A stretch of 64,000 nucleotides of DNA from Variovorax sp. JS1663 (GCF_002157355.1 NZ_LYMK01000022.1:45411-109410), one strand, 5' to 3'; counted from the stretch's first letter, positions 26,985 through 37,540 are shown. Made by a program: numbers and translations. The notes: generated by a model not told the origin, from the sequence alone.

Positions 26985-27269
26985 ATGAACGATGATCGCG
27001 CACTGTCTGCTCCGGCGCCGGAGGGCGAGCCCTGGTGGTGCTTTCCGCTGGTGTGGCTGGTAGTGGCCTTGCCGGCCGCGGTGGTGGTCGCGGGCTTCAC
27101 GACACTGTGGCTTGCGCTGCGTTCACCGGACCCGGTGGTGACGACCGACTACTACCGCCAGGGATTGGAATTGGCCAGGGACCCCGGCGGCAAGAAGCTG
27201 ATGCCTGCGATGGCAGGGCGCAACCATGCCGCAACGCCGGCCGACGACCTGCGCGCACCGAGGCGTTGA
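26985..27269 (+). CDS. ccoH: cbb3 oxidase assembly protein CcoH (FixH), short form
   Basis: A 94-residue protein with one membrane helix (WLVVALPAAVVVAGFTTLWL) and the family motif VVTTDYYRQGLEL. It is shorter than the ~150-170-residue FixH of other groups because the periplasmic domain is reduced to ~40 residues, as is common in betaproteobacteria. AAGGAG lies ahead of the ATG. It is required for cbb3 maturation in studied species. Confidence 0.85.
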   Translation: MNDDRALSAPAPEGEPWWCFPLVWLVVALPAAVVVAGFTTLWLALRSPDPVVTTDYYRQGLELARDPGGKKLMPAMAGRNHAATPADDLRAPRR

Positions 27270-27273
27270 GGCC

Positions 27274-27519
27274 ATGACGAAACAGAGCTGGATGTCGATG
27301 CTGTGGCCGGCCTTCCTGCTGGCCTGCGTGATGGAGCTGCTGGTGTTCGCGCTCGTCGACCCCGCAGACCTGCACTGGCGCGGTGAATCGATCGGCCTGT
27401 CCCGACAGGCCGTCTACACCGCTGCCTTCTTCGTATTCTGGCTGACGGCCGCAGGGGCAGCCGCACTGACGCTGCTGCTGAACACGCCTTCCGCCAGGAT
27501 CAACATCCGGGAGGATTGA
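27274..27519 (+). CDS. Small two-helix membrane protein behind ccoH
   Basis: An 81-residue protein with helices at about residues 8-28 (MLWPAFLLACVMELLVFALV) and 45-70. Four bases separate it from ccoH, so it is the last gene of the cco operon. I know no named family; similar small proteins occur at this place in other betaproteobacteria, which suggests a part in oxidase assembly or quinol/cytochrome supply. Its 3' end overlaps the convergent fnr gene by 20 bases. Confidence 0.75.
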   Translation: MTKQSWMSMLWPAFLLACVMELLVFALVDPADLHWRGESIGLSRQAVYTAAFFVFWLTAAGAAALTLLLNTPSARINIRED

Positions 27520-28216
27520 GGATGCGCTGCAGAGCTTCCGGATCGACGATGCGAACCTTGCGCTGATCGATTTCGAGGATGCCGTCCGCCACGAACTTCG
27601 ACATGGTGCGGCTGATCGTCTCGAGCGTGAGACCCATATAGCTGCCGATCTCCTCCCGCGTCATCCGCAGGATGAACTCCGACTGGGAAAAGCCGCGTGC
27701 GCGCAGGCGCTGAACCAGGTTGAGCAGGAATGCGGCCAAGCGCTCCTCGGCCCGCATGCTGCCCAGGAGAAGCATCACGCCGTGGTCGCGCACGATCTCG
27801 CGGCTCATGATCTGGTGAATGTGGCGCTGCAATGCCTTCACCTCGCGCGACAAGGCCTCGATGCGCTGGAATGGCATCACGCACACCTCGGCATCCTCGA
27901 GCGCCACCGCGTCGCAGCTGTGTTCATCGTTGACGATGCCGTCGAGGCCGATGATCTCGCCCGCCATCTGGAAGCCGGTGACCTGGTCGCGGCCGTCCTC
28001 GCTGGCCACGCGGGTCTTGAAGAAGCCGGAGCGGATCGCGAAGAGCGAGGTGAAGCGATCGCCCGTCCGAAACAGGGTCTCGCGCCGTCGGACGCGTCTG
28101 CGCGTCGCGACGATCTCGTCGATGCGGCGGAGATCGTCGGCGTCCAGTGCCGCGGGCATGCAGAGTTCGCGCAGGGAACAGCTGGAACAGGCGACTTTGA
28201 TGTTTGCGTGTTTCAT
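27500..28216 (-). CDS. fnr: FNR-type oxygen-sensing transcription regulator
   Basis: A 238-residue CRP/FNR protein with the full [4Fe-4S] ligand set: Cys10, Cys13, Cys19 (VACSSCSLRELC) and Cys101 (EHSCDA). The recognition helix reads MGLTLETISRTMSKF, with E--SR as in FNR, which contacts TTGAT. It is therefore the expected reader of the boxes in this window. ATG 28216 follows the FNR box at 28269 with CAGAAT (reverse strand, 28241-28246) as a -10 at class II distance, so autoregulation is likely. It is divergent from hemN. Confidence 0.93.
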   Translation of the reverse strand: MKHANIKVACSSCSLRELCMPAALDADDLRRIDEIVATRRRVRRRETLFRTGDRFTSLFAIRSGFFKTRVASEDGRDQVTGFQMAGEIIGLDGIVNDEHSCDAVALEDAEVCVMPFQRIEALSREVKALQRHIHQIMSREIVRDHGVMLLLGSMRAEERLAAFLLNLVQRLRARGFSQSEFILRMTREEIGSYMGLTLETISRTMSKFVADGILEIDQRKVRIVDPEALQRILNPPGC

Positions 28217-28268
28217 GGGGCGTGTTGCGGTTCTGCGGCCATTCTGGGCGGCGGCACACACCGCAGGC

Positions 28269-28282
28269 TTGATGCATATCAA
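28269..28282. promoter_or_regulatory. FNR box, perfect, shared by fnr and hemN
   Basis: TTGAT-GCAT-ATCAA, fully symmetric and almost centred between the two start codons. Class II spacing holds on both strands: CATAGT (28305-28310) for hemN and CAGAAT (28241-28246, reverse) for fnr. One site may thus serve both promoters. Confidence 0.88.
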
Positions 28283-28336
28283 CTGCCACGGGCCGGCAAG
28301 CCGGCATAGTGAGCCCACGACTTCACCCTTGCCGCG

Positions 28337-29755
28337 ATGAATCCCCGTCTGGCCTTCGCCCCCGCCCATCCGTCACAGCCCGCGCCATCGCCAGGTATCC
28401 TGCGGCGCTTCGATGTCCCGGGCCCGCGCTACACCTCGTATCCGACCGCGGATCGCTTCGTCGACGCCTTCACGGCCGACGACTACGTGACCGCGCTTCG
28501 CCAGCGCAGCGAACTCGGCGCGCACGGCCGGACGCTGTCGGTCTACGTCCACATCCCGTTCTGCGAATCGCTCTGCTATTACTGCGCCTGCAACAAGGTC
28601 GTCACCCGCCATCACAGCCGTGGAAGGCAGTACCTCGACTACCTGGGCCGTGAGATCGAACTGCAGGCGGCGCAACTGGGACGGGGCGCCGTGGTCAGCC
28701 AGCTGCACCTGGGTGGCGGCACGCCGACATTCCTGCATGACGCAGGGCTGCGCGAGCTGATGTCGATGCTGAGCGGGGCTTTCACGCTGGCGGCGGGGCG
28801 CGAGCAGTCGATCGAGATCGACCCGCGTACGGTGGATGGCCATCGGCTGGCCCGGCTCGCGGAGATGGGCTTCGATCGCCTGAGCTTCGGCGTTCAGGAC
28901 TTCGACCCCGATGTGCAGAAGGCGATCCACCGCATCCAGCCCGCCAGGCAGGTCTTCGATCTGATGAACAGTGCCCGCGGACTCGGGTTCGACTCCATCA
29001 ACATCGACCTGATCTACGGGCTGCCGCGCCAGACCACCCAATCCTTCGATCGCACGCTGGCGCAGGTCAACGAACTGCGGCCCGACCGGATCGCGCTGTA
29101 TGCCTACGCGCACCTACCCGAACGGTTCAAGGCGCAGCGGCGCCTTTCCACCATGGAGTTGCCGGACGCGAAAGCCCGCGTCGAGATGCTGTCGCGCTCG
29201 ATCGCGGCACTGACCGCTGCCGGCTATGTCTACATCGGCATGGACCATTTCGCGCTACCGGAGGACCCCCTCGCCATCGCCAAGCGGCAAGGCCGCCTGC
29301 ACCGCAATTTCCAGGGCTACAGCACCCAGCCGGACTGCGACCTGGTGGCGCTCGGCGTGTCGGCGATCGGCAGGGTGGGTGCGACCTACAGCCAGAATGC
29401 GAAGACCCTGGAGGAGTACTACGACCACCTGGACCAGGACCGGCTGCCTGTCGTGCGCGGCCTGGCACTGACGCGCGACGACGTGCTGCGGCGGGCGGTG
29501 ATCATGGCCCTGATGTGCCAGGGACGCCTGGACTTCGAGGCCATCTCGCAAGCCCACCTGATCGACTTCCGGCGTCATTTCGCGCATGAGCTGGTGGCCC
29601 TGGCGCCGCTGGCGGCACAGGGACTGGTGAGGCTTCGCGACCACGACATCGAGGTCACTGCCGAGGGGTGGTTCTTCGTGCGTGCCATCGCCATGGTGTT
29701 CGACCGCTATCTCCAGGCCGATCGCACCCGCGCCCGCTTCTCGCGCGTCGTCTGA
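28337..29755 (+). CDS. hemN: Oxygen-independent coproporphyrinogen III dehydrogenase
   Basis: A 472-residue radical SAM enzyme. The cluster motif CESLCYYCAC gives Cys76, Cys80, Cys83 plus the conserved Cys85, and GGGTPTF is the SAM-binding loop. It carries out the anaerobic decarboxylation of coproporphyrinogen III in haem synthesis, which supplies haem for the cbb3 oxidase when O2 is scarce. Full-length HemN rather than the short HemW type, judged by the N-terminal YTSYPTADRF motif. The next gene starts two bases after its stop. Confidence 0.96.
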   Translation: MNPRLAFAPAHPSQPAPSPGILRRFDVPGPRYTSYPTADRFVDAFTADDYVTALRQRSELGAHGRTLSVYVHIPFCESLCYYCACNKVVTRHHSRGRQYLDYLGREIELQAAQLGRGAVVSQLHLGGGTPTFLHDAGLRELMSMLSGAFTLAAGREQSIEIDPRTVDGHRLARLAEMGFDRLSFGVQDFDPDVQKAIHRIQPARQVFDLMNSARGLGFDSINIDLIYGLPRQTTQSFDRTLAQVNELRPDRIALYAYAHLPERFKAQRRLSTMELPDAKARVEMLSRSIAALTAAGYVYIGMDHFALPEDPLAIAKRQGRLHRNFQGYSTQPDCDLVALGVSAIGRVGATYSQNAKTLEEYYDHLDQDRLPVVRGLALTRDDVLRRAVIMALMCQGRLDFEAISQAHLIDFRRHFAHELVALAPLAAQGLVRLRDHDIEVTAEGWFFVRAIAMVFDRYLQADRTRARFSRVV

Positions 29756-29757
29756 CC

Positions 29758-30471
29758 ATGCAGGGTGCGCTGGCGGTCACCGCGCTCCTGATGGGCCTCG
29801 CCAGCGGGCCGCATTGTGCGGTCATGTGCGCAGCCGCCTGCGGTGGGGTGATTCGCATCGTCCGGGCGCCCGCGAGCGGCGGCGGTGCGGCACTGCAGGA
29901 CGGCTTGCAGGGGGGCTCCGCATCGTGGATCTTCCATGCGGGCCGGATCTCGGGCTACGCGGCAGGCGGGGCGCTGGCTGCGGCCGCGGTTCAGAACCTG
30001 GCCGATGCGAGCGTGCAGGTTGCCGCCCTGCGCCCGTTGTGGGCGCTGCTGCACGTGTTCATTCTTTGCTGGGGGATCATGTTGGCGGTGCTCGGGCGGC
30101 AGCCGGTTTGGGCCCGCCGTGCCGGGCGCGCGCTGTCGGCGCGCCTGCGGCCCTCGGGAGGTTCCGCGCGAACGCTGTTCGCCGCGGGCGCCTTGTGGGT
30201 GTGCATGCCCTGCGGCTTGCTCTATTCGGCGCTGATGCTGGCCGGGCTGGCGAACAGCCCCGTCCAGGGGGCCGGGGTCATGGCGCTTTTCGCCGCCGGC
30301 AGCGGCCTGTCGCTGATGCTCGCGCCGTGGCTGCTGGAGCGGCTCGGCGCCGATGGCGGCCCGCTTCGCAGGGATTGGGGAAGCCGTCTTGCAGGCGTGT
30401 TGCTCGCTGCGATGGCCGCGCGGGCCTTGTGGATGGATCTCGGCCGCCAGATCGAGCTTTGGTGTCGCTGA
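29758..30471 (+). CDS. Sulfite exporter TauE/SafE-family (UreH-type) membrane protein
   Basis: A 237-residue protein with about six helices. It starts at ATG 29758, two bases after hemN. Features of the UreH/TauE-like family found near cbb3 genes: SGPHCAVMCAAACGG in the first helix region and LWVCMPCGLLYSAL in the middle, a Cys-rich pair fitting metal handling. Relatives are often placed beside ccoGHIS and may carry copper or sulfur compounds; the substrate here is unproven. Confidence 0.8.
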   Translation: MQGALAVTALLMGLASGPHCAVMCAAACGGVIRIVRAPASGGGAALQDGLQGGSASWIFHAGRISGYAAGGALAAAAVQNLADASVQVAALRPLWALLHVFILCWGIMLAVLGRQPVWARRAGRALSARLRPSGGSARTLFAAGALWVCMPCGLLYSALMLAGLANSPVQGAGVMALFAAGSGLSLMLAPWLLERLGADGGPLRRDWGSRLAGVLLAAMAARALWMDLGRQIELWCR

Positions 30472-30502
30472 CGGCGGCGAACTCGGGCGGCTCATCGACG
30501 AT

Positions 30503-31225
30503 TCAGCCCCTGACGAGGACATCCAGGAGCATGGCCTGGATGACGCAACGGTGGTTCTCGGAGCGCTGCGCCTCGTCGATCGGCCGGCCCGCGATCAGCG
30601 TCCAGCGCGCGGTATGCGTGGCGTCGACCAGCAGGACGGCGCCATGCACATCAGGCCGGTTGTTCTCGTTCAGGAGCACCTGGAAGCCGGCTTCGCGCGC
30701 CGCCGCGACGAAGCGGCGGGCACGCTCCGTCGTGCCGTCGCCCAGGAAGACAAGCGGCGCGCTCGATGGCGCGTGCTGCTCCTGCAGCGTCATGAGGTCG
30801 GCGGCCAGGCGAGCCGCATGCTCATCCAGGCACAGGCCCTGATACACCGGCACGCCGGCTTCCTGTTCGATCTGGCGCGCGACGCAGTCCGGGATGCCCT
30901 CGCAATCGACCGCGTCGTACATGCGCCCGAGCATGCGCCCGAGCGCCCGAATGCCTCCACGTCCCGCGCCGGTTTCGGCAAAGCGCAGGTCCGCCACCCT
31001 GGCGCCGAGGGCCTGGGCAGCCAGGTGCAGGCGTTGAACGTCGTCGTTGGGCGTGGCGCCGAGCAGCACGGCCAGATTCTTCCCACGCAGCGGCTGGCCG
31101 GCCGAGCCAACACGCGCGTTGGCGCGAAGGCTCCTGGCGGCGGCGATGGTTGCGCCAAGGCTTGCGGCGATCAGCGGGTCGCGCGTGGGTGCGGAAGAAG
31201 ACGATTTGGAGAAGACGGAGCTCAC
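30503..31225 (-). CDS. Degenerate ornithine-carbamoyltransferase-like protein, probable pseudoenzyme
   Basis: A 240-residue protein that follows ornithine/aspartate carbamoyltransferases: LRGKNLAVLL, GRMLGRMYDAVDCEG, GVPVYQGL, AADLMTLQE and the end motif ENHRCVIQAML. The carbamoyl-phosphate motif S-T-R-T is replaced by GATPND and HP-x-Q by EHAA, and the ornithine-binding domain is shortened (usual length ~310-340). Normal catalysis is unlikely. GTG 31225 is chosen because the frame upstream contains the FNR box, and the box centre lies exactly 41.5 bp before that base. In other proteobacteria the arginine deiminase pathway is ANR-controlled, which may be the origin of this gene; here it stands alone. 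Confidence 0.7.
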   Translation of the reverse strand: MSSVFSKSSSSAPTRDPLIAASLGATIAAARSLRANARVGSAGQPLRGKNLAVLLGATPNDDVQRLHLAAQALGARVADLRFAETGAGRGGIRALGRMLGRMYDAVDCEGIPDCVARQIEQEAGVPVYQGLCLDEHAARLAADLMTLQEQHAPSSAPLVFLGDGTTERARRFVAAAREAGFQVLLNENNRPDVHGAVLLVDATHTARWTLIAGRPIDEAQRSENHRCVIQAMLLDVLVRG

Positions 31226-31259
31226 AGCCGCAAAGGTATGACCTGCCGCCGCCGAGAGC

Positions 31260-31273
31260 TTGACCTCGATCAA
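31260..31273. promoter_or_regulatory. FNR box, one mismatch
   Basis: TTGAC-CTCG-ATCAA, one mismatch at the fifth base. It precedes the carbamoyltransferase-like gene on the minus strand at class II distance from GTG 31225. It also lies 137 bp before the second FNR-type regulator on the plus strand. Confidence 0.72.
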
Positions 31274-31409
31274 ATATTCGTCATCTCGCCGGCTGTTGAC
31301 ACCGAACGGACATCGTGCGTTCACCCTCTGTTACCCAGGCCGCAGCCGCATTGGCCGTCCTGTTGCAGTGTGCTTCTACGCTTGGGCATCCATTTGAGAG
31401 GAACGAAGA

Positions 31410-32144
31410 GTGAACAAATCGACAAGCCCTGCCAAGCCTGAAGTTGCCGGTACCCGGCGCATTGCGGACATGCTGCAGCTGCTCGAGGCCACGGTGCCGA
31501 TCCAGCGGCGCATCGTGCGCGCCGGTGATACGGTCTTCCAGGTGGGTCAGTCGTTCGGCAGCCTGTACGTCGTGAACTCGGGCTTCTTCAAGATGGTCAA
31601 CCTCTCCAACGAGGGCCGTGAGCAGGTGGTGGGCCTGCAATTCAAGGGCGACTGGCTGGGCATGGACGGCATCGCCGCCGGCCACTATGGGTGCGACGCC
31701 GTGGCGATCGACACGGGCGAGATCTGGTCAGTCCGTTACGACGCCCTCATGCAGGCGGCGCTGCGGACCCCGGCACTTTTGACGGCGCTGCACGAGGCCA
31801 TGAGTCGTGAGCTGGTGCGCGACCACGACTCGCTGCTCTCCCTGTGCACCTTGCCCGCCGATGCGCGGGTGGCGGGCTTCCTGCGTTACTGGGCCGATGC
31901 ACTCGAGCAGCGTGGCCTGCGCAATGACCAGATCACCCTCTTCATGACGCGCGCCGAGATCGGAAACTATCTGGGCATGACGCTGGAGTCGGTGAGCCGG
32001 GCCCTGACGAAACTCGCGCGGGGCGACGTGATCCGCTTCATCGAGAAGGGCCGCCGCGACATCCAGATACCGACGGTGGAGGCGCTCACGCGCTTCATCC
32101 AGCACACGGCAGCGCCGTTGGAGCGGGCTGCGGCGCTTCACTGA
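31410..32144 (+). CDS. FNR/CRP-family regulator without the N-terminal cysteine cluster
   Basis: A 244-residue protein. GTG 31410 is the start, with GAGAGGAACGAAG upstream. The effector domain aligns with Fnr (AGDTVFQVGQSFGSLYVVNSG, HYGCDAVA), but the N-terminal cysteines are missing and only two Cys remain in the whole protein. The recognition helix LGMTLESVSRALTKL keeps E--SR, so it should read the same TTGAT half-sites. It may act as a constitutive, nitric-oxide- or other-signal-driven reader (DNR-like) of the Fnr boxes. Its end overlaps the convergent histidine kinase gene by seven bases. Confidence 0.88.
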   Translation: MNKSTSPAKPEVAGTRRIADMLQLLEATVPIQRRIVRAGDTVFQVGQSFGSLYVVNSGFFKMVNLSNEGREQVVGLQFKGDWLGMDGIAAGHYGCDAVAIDTGEIWSVRYDALMQAALRTPALLTALHEAMSRELVRDHDSLLSLCTLPADARVAGFLRYWADALEQRGLRNDQITLFMTRAEIGNYLGMTLESVSRALTKLARGDVIRFIEKGRRDIQIPTVEALTRFIQHTAAPLERAAALH

Positions 32145-34183
32145 GCCGCGCCGAGCACCTTGATCATGGCCTGTTCCAACTCGGCGCGCGTGCAGGGCTT
32201 GCGCAGGAGGACCCACGGCTGCGGCTGGTCGAGGAGGCCGCTGGAATAACCCGACATCAGGAGGATCGGCAGGTCCGGGCGCTGGGCATGTGCCACGGCG
32301 GCCAGTGCCGTTCCCCGCATGCCGGCACCGAGCAGGATGTCCGTGAGCAACAGCCCGACGTCCGGTTCGGAGGCCAGCAGGTCCAGAGCCGTCTCGGCTT
32401 GGCCGCACGGAATGACCTGGCAGCCCATCGCGGCGAGGAACTTCTCCATCACCGCCCGGACCTCGGCGTCGTCTTCCACGATCAGCACGCGGAGCCCGGC
32501 AGGAATGCGTTGCGGCGCTGCGGCATCGGTGAATTCCTCGATGCCGGCATCGATTTCCACCCGTGGAAGGTACAGCGTGACCATGGTGCCGACGCCGGGC
32601 TCGCTCTCGAGGTGGATCGTGCCCTGCGACTGCCTGGCGAAGCCATAGACGGTGGAAAGTCCAAGTCCGGTCCCGCGGCCGCTTTCCTTTGTGGTGAAAA
32701 AGGGTTCGAAGGCGCGCTCCTTGATCAATTCGGACATTCCGATGCCGGTATCAGCCAGGGCGATGGCGACGTAGCCGTGCTCCGCGCGCTGGTCGCCTTT
32801 GAGATCGAGCTCCGTCGGCAGTACCGGCACGGCGCGGCAGCTGAAGGCCAGCGTGCCGCCCTGCGGCATGGCGTCGCGCGCGTTGATCGCCACGTTCAGC
32901 AGCGCGGATTCGAGCTGCACCGGATCGGCCAGGCAGAAGACTTCCTCGGCGTCGAGGGTGATCACGATGCGCTGGTCCAGCGTGCGCCGCAGCATGTCGG
33001 TCAGGGAATGCAGCAACGCGGCCGTGTCCACGACGGTCGGCTCCAGCACCTGCCTGCGCGAGAACGCCAGCAGCTTGCTGGTGAGTTCCGCGCCGCGCCG
33101 CGTGGCGCGCGACGCGGCGCCGACGAGCTGCTGGATGAACGGGTCGGCCGCATAGGCGGGTGTGTCCTCCAGCACCTGCAGGTTGCCCGAGATCACCGTC
33201 AGGAGGTTGTTGAAGTCGTGCGCCACGCCGCCCGTCAGTTGGCCGACCGTCTCGAGCCGCTGCGCGTGGTTCAGTGCCTCCTCGCTGCTGGTGCGCTGCA
33301 GCACCGTGGCAAGCATGCTGGACAGGGATTCCAGGAACTGGATCTCGTCGTCGCCGAACGGACGCGCCGCAAGCGAGCGCACGGCCAGGACGCCGATGAT
33401 GCGGCCACGGTCTGCGAGCGGCACGGAAAGCTCGCATGCCAGGCCGGCCAGGAGGTCTCGCGAAGGGATGTTGAAGCGTCGCTCCTGGGTGAAATCGCTG
33501 ACCACGACTGGCTTGCCCTCGGCGACGACGACACCGGAGGGCGACTGGATCTCGTTGGGGATGCGGTCGCCAATCGTTTCATCGGGCAGCAGGCCGACGC
33601 CCCCTGCGACGCGAAACTCCAGGCCGCTCGGCTCGAGCAGCAGGATCTTTGCGGCATCGACCTGCAGCGCCTCGGCGGCCATGGCGGGAACGAGTTCGAC
33701 CAGCCTCTGGGATTCGCGCGCATCCACGGCAATGCGGCCGAATTGCGCGAGGCACTCGGCGTACCGGGCCCGCTGCAATGCCTGCTTGACGCGCGGGTAG
33801 TCGCTGACACTGCGGATGGCGGCGACCACGTAGGGCAGGCCGTGGTCTTGCAGGGGACTCAGCGCGATCTCCACCAAGACCTCGCTGCCGTCGCGCCGCT
33901 TGGCAACCAGGTCCATCTGCGTGCCCATCGGCCGTGAACGGGGCTGGTCGGCATAGGCTTTGCGATACGCCGCGTGGCGCGGGCGTATCGCATCGGGAAC
34001 CAGCGCGTCGACCGGAAGGCCGACGAGCTCTTCGGCGGAATAGCCCAGCAGCTCGACGGCTGCCGGGTTCGCCAGGCGGATCACGCCTTCGGTGTCGACC
34101 AGCAGAAGGGAGTCCGGATACGCCGTGAAGAGCGAGCGGAAAACCGCGCCGTCGCTGATTCCAGGAATCGGGGTCCCGGCCAT
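32138..34183 (-). CDS. Hybrid sensor histidine kinase (PAS-GAF-HisKA-HATPase-REC)
   Basis: A 681-residue soluble kinase; no membrane helix or signal peptide. Order: PAS (~12-125, SLLLVDTEGVIRLANPA), GAF (~150-310, DRGRIIGVLAVRSL), phospho-acceptor H-box GGVAHDFNNLLTVISGN, ATPase with DTGIGM and GRGTGLGLSTVYGF, and a C-terminal receiver with acceptor Asp in LLLTDILL and Lys in RKPCTRAEL. ATG 34183 starts one base after the regulator's stop, so both form one operon. A cytosolic signal is expected; its position behind the second FNR-type regulator suggests a redox or respiratory cue, but this is inference. Confidence 0.92.
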   Translation of the reverse strand: MAGTPIPGISDGAVFRSLFTAYPDSLLLVDTEGVIRLANPAAVELLGYSAEELVGLPVDALVPDAIRPRHAAYRKAYADQPRSRPMGTQMDLVAKRRDGSEVLVEIALSPLQDHGLPYVVAAIRSVSDYPRVKQALQRARYAECLAQFGRIAVDARESQRLVELVPAMAAEALQVDAAKILLLEPSGLEFRVAGGVGLLPDETIGDRIPNEIQSPSGVVVAEGKPVVVSDFTQERRFNIPSRDLLAGLACELSVPLADRGRIIGVLAVRSLAARPFGDDEIQFLESLSSMLATVLQRTSSEEALNHAQRLETVGQLTGGVAHDFNNLLTVISGNLQVLEDTPAYAADPFIQQLVGAASRATRRGAELTSKLLAFSRRQVLEPTVVDTAALLHSLTDMLRRTLDQRIVITLDAEEVFCLADPVQLESALLNVAINARDAMPQGGTLAFSCRAVPVLPTELDLKGDQRAEHGYVAIALADTGIGMSELIKERAFEPFFTTKESGRGTGLGLSTVYGFARQSQGTIHLESEPGVGTMVTLYLPRVEIDAGIEEFTDAAAPQRIPAGLRVLIVEDDAEVRAVMEKFLAAMGCQVIPCGQAETALDLLASEPDVGLLLTDILLGAGMRGTALAAVAHAQRPDLPILLMSGYSSGLLDQPQPWVLLRKPCTRAELEQAMIKVLGAAQ

Positions 34184-34184
34184 C

Positions 34185-34916
34185 TCAGCCTGCCTCGACC
34201 CTGGGCACCAGGATGTACCCTGCGCCCCGGACCGACTTGATGATCTGCGGATTGGCAGGGTCATCTTCCAGCTTGCGGCGCAAGCGCCCGATCTGGACAT
34301 CGATGGTGCGGTCGAATGGTCCGCCGTCGCGCCCTCGCGTGCTCTCGAGCAGGAAGTCGCGCGACAGTACGCGGCCCGGATGTGCTACCAGCGTGTTCAA
34401 CAGGTCGTACTCGCCGGCGGTCAGTGGCACCTCGTTGCGTCGTGGATCCAGCAGGCGGCGCGCCGCCGTGTCCAGCTCCCATTCGGCGAATCGCATGCGG
34501 GTGCGCGGCTGGGGGTCGGGCTTGGCTGGCTGTGCCTCCGCCGGCGGGGCAAGGCGGCGCAGCACTGCCTTGATGCGCGCCAGCAGCTCGCGAAGGTCGA
34601 AGGGCTTGGTCACGTAGTCGTCAGCCCCGACCTCCAGCCCGACCACCTTGTCCACGGCATCGCCCCGGCCGGTGACGATCACGAGGCCGCATCGCCAGTG
34701 CTCGCGCATCTGGCGCGCGATGGCAAAGCCGTCCTCGCCGGGCAATCCCAGGTCCAGCAGCACGAGCGCGGGGGCGTCTCTGGCCATGAGCTCGAAGAGG
34801 GCCGCACCGGAGTGCAGCTGGCTCACCCGGAAGCCGTGTCCTTGCAGATAGTGGGCGAGCAAGGCGGTGATGTCGACTTCGTCGTCGAGGACAGCGAGGT
34901 GGGTCAGAGTGGTCAC
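34185..34916 (-). CDS. OmpR-family response regulator
   Basis: About 243 residues: receiver domain with LAVLDDEVDI, phospho-acceptor in LVLLDLGLPGEDG and TKPFDLREL, then a winged-helix DNA-binding domain (RTIDVQIGRLRRKLEDDP). I choose GTG 34916 because the protein then begins VTTLTHLAVLDDE, the usual distance to the acidic pair, and because a perfect palindrome (34916-34938) would otherwise lie inside the gene; ATG 34973 is the alternative. It is cotranscribed with the hybrid kinase. Confidence 0.88.
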   Translation of the reverse strand: MTTLTHLAVLDDEVDITALLAHYLQGHGFRVSQLHSGAALFELMARDAPALVLLDLGLPGEDGFAIARQMREHWRCGLVIVTGRGDAVDKVVGLEVGADDYVTKPFDLRELLARIKAVLRRLAPPAEAQPAKPDPQPRTRMRFAEWELDTAARRLLDPRRNEVPLTAGEYDLLNTLVAHPGRVLSRDFLLESTRGRDGGPFDRTIDVQIGRLRRKLEDDPANPQIIKSVRGAGYILVPRVEAG

Positions 34917-34938
34917 ACCGAATGGTAGCCATTCGGTG
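34916..34938. promoter_or_regulatory. Perfect palindrome at the response regulator start
   Basis: Arms CACCGAATGG and CCATTCGGTG, perfect 10-bp complements around a TAG centre. The left arm touches the GTG start codon of the OmpR-type gene. It could be an autoregulatory operator or a hairpin masking the start; the protein families do not decide this. Confidence 0.55.
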
Positions 34939-35136
34939 AAACGCTGAAAATCCGTGCCTGCTCCTGCAGGCATGGCATGAAGCTTGCGCTGCTCCCGGCC
35001 GCCCGGTATCGGCGAGTCACCCCCAAATACCCCACAATGCCGTGCGCACCGCGCCTCGACTTGTTAAAGTTTGCGCCCGTTCACCACGCCGTCCACCTGT
35101 GACCGGCGTTGGCGTCCAGTGCATCTGAAAGCCGCC

Positions 35137-37377
<2,241 letters not shown>

Positions 37378-37522
37378 GCGCGTTCGCCGGCCCAGGAGGC
37401 CCTCGGCCTGCGAGCAGCGCACCGCGTCGAGGATCGCCTGGCGCTGCGCATTGTTGCGGGTGGGACGGGATCGGGCCGGCGCCGGGTTTGCGCACGGCCT
37501 CCATCAGGCGGGCCGCGGAAAA

Positions 37523-37540
37523 ATGTGCGTAAACGCACAT
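37523..37540. promoter_or_regulatory. CRP-like palindromic operator upstream of doxX
   Basis: ATGTGCGT-AA-ACGCACAT, a perfect 8-bp-arm inverted repeat containing TGTGC-N6-GCACA, which fits the CRP scheme TGTGA-N6-TCACA. Its centre is 41.5 bp before 37573 with CAAACT (37561-37566) as a possible -10 for the DoxX gene. The rest of the gap 37378-37641 shows no gene. A CRP-like regulator is encoded 0.5 kb downstream. Confidence 0.65.

Noticed and set aside
30503..31225. Functional ornithine carbamoyltransferase of an arginine deiminase operon
   Set aside because: STRT and HPxQ motifs are missing and no arcA or arcC is adjacent.
31296..31301. TTGACA as -35 of the second FNR-type regulator
   Set aside because: No acceptable -10 hexamer lies 16-18 bp downstream.
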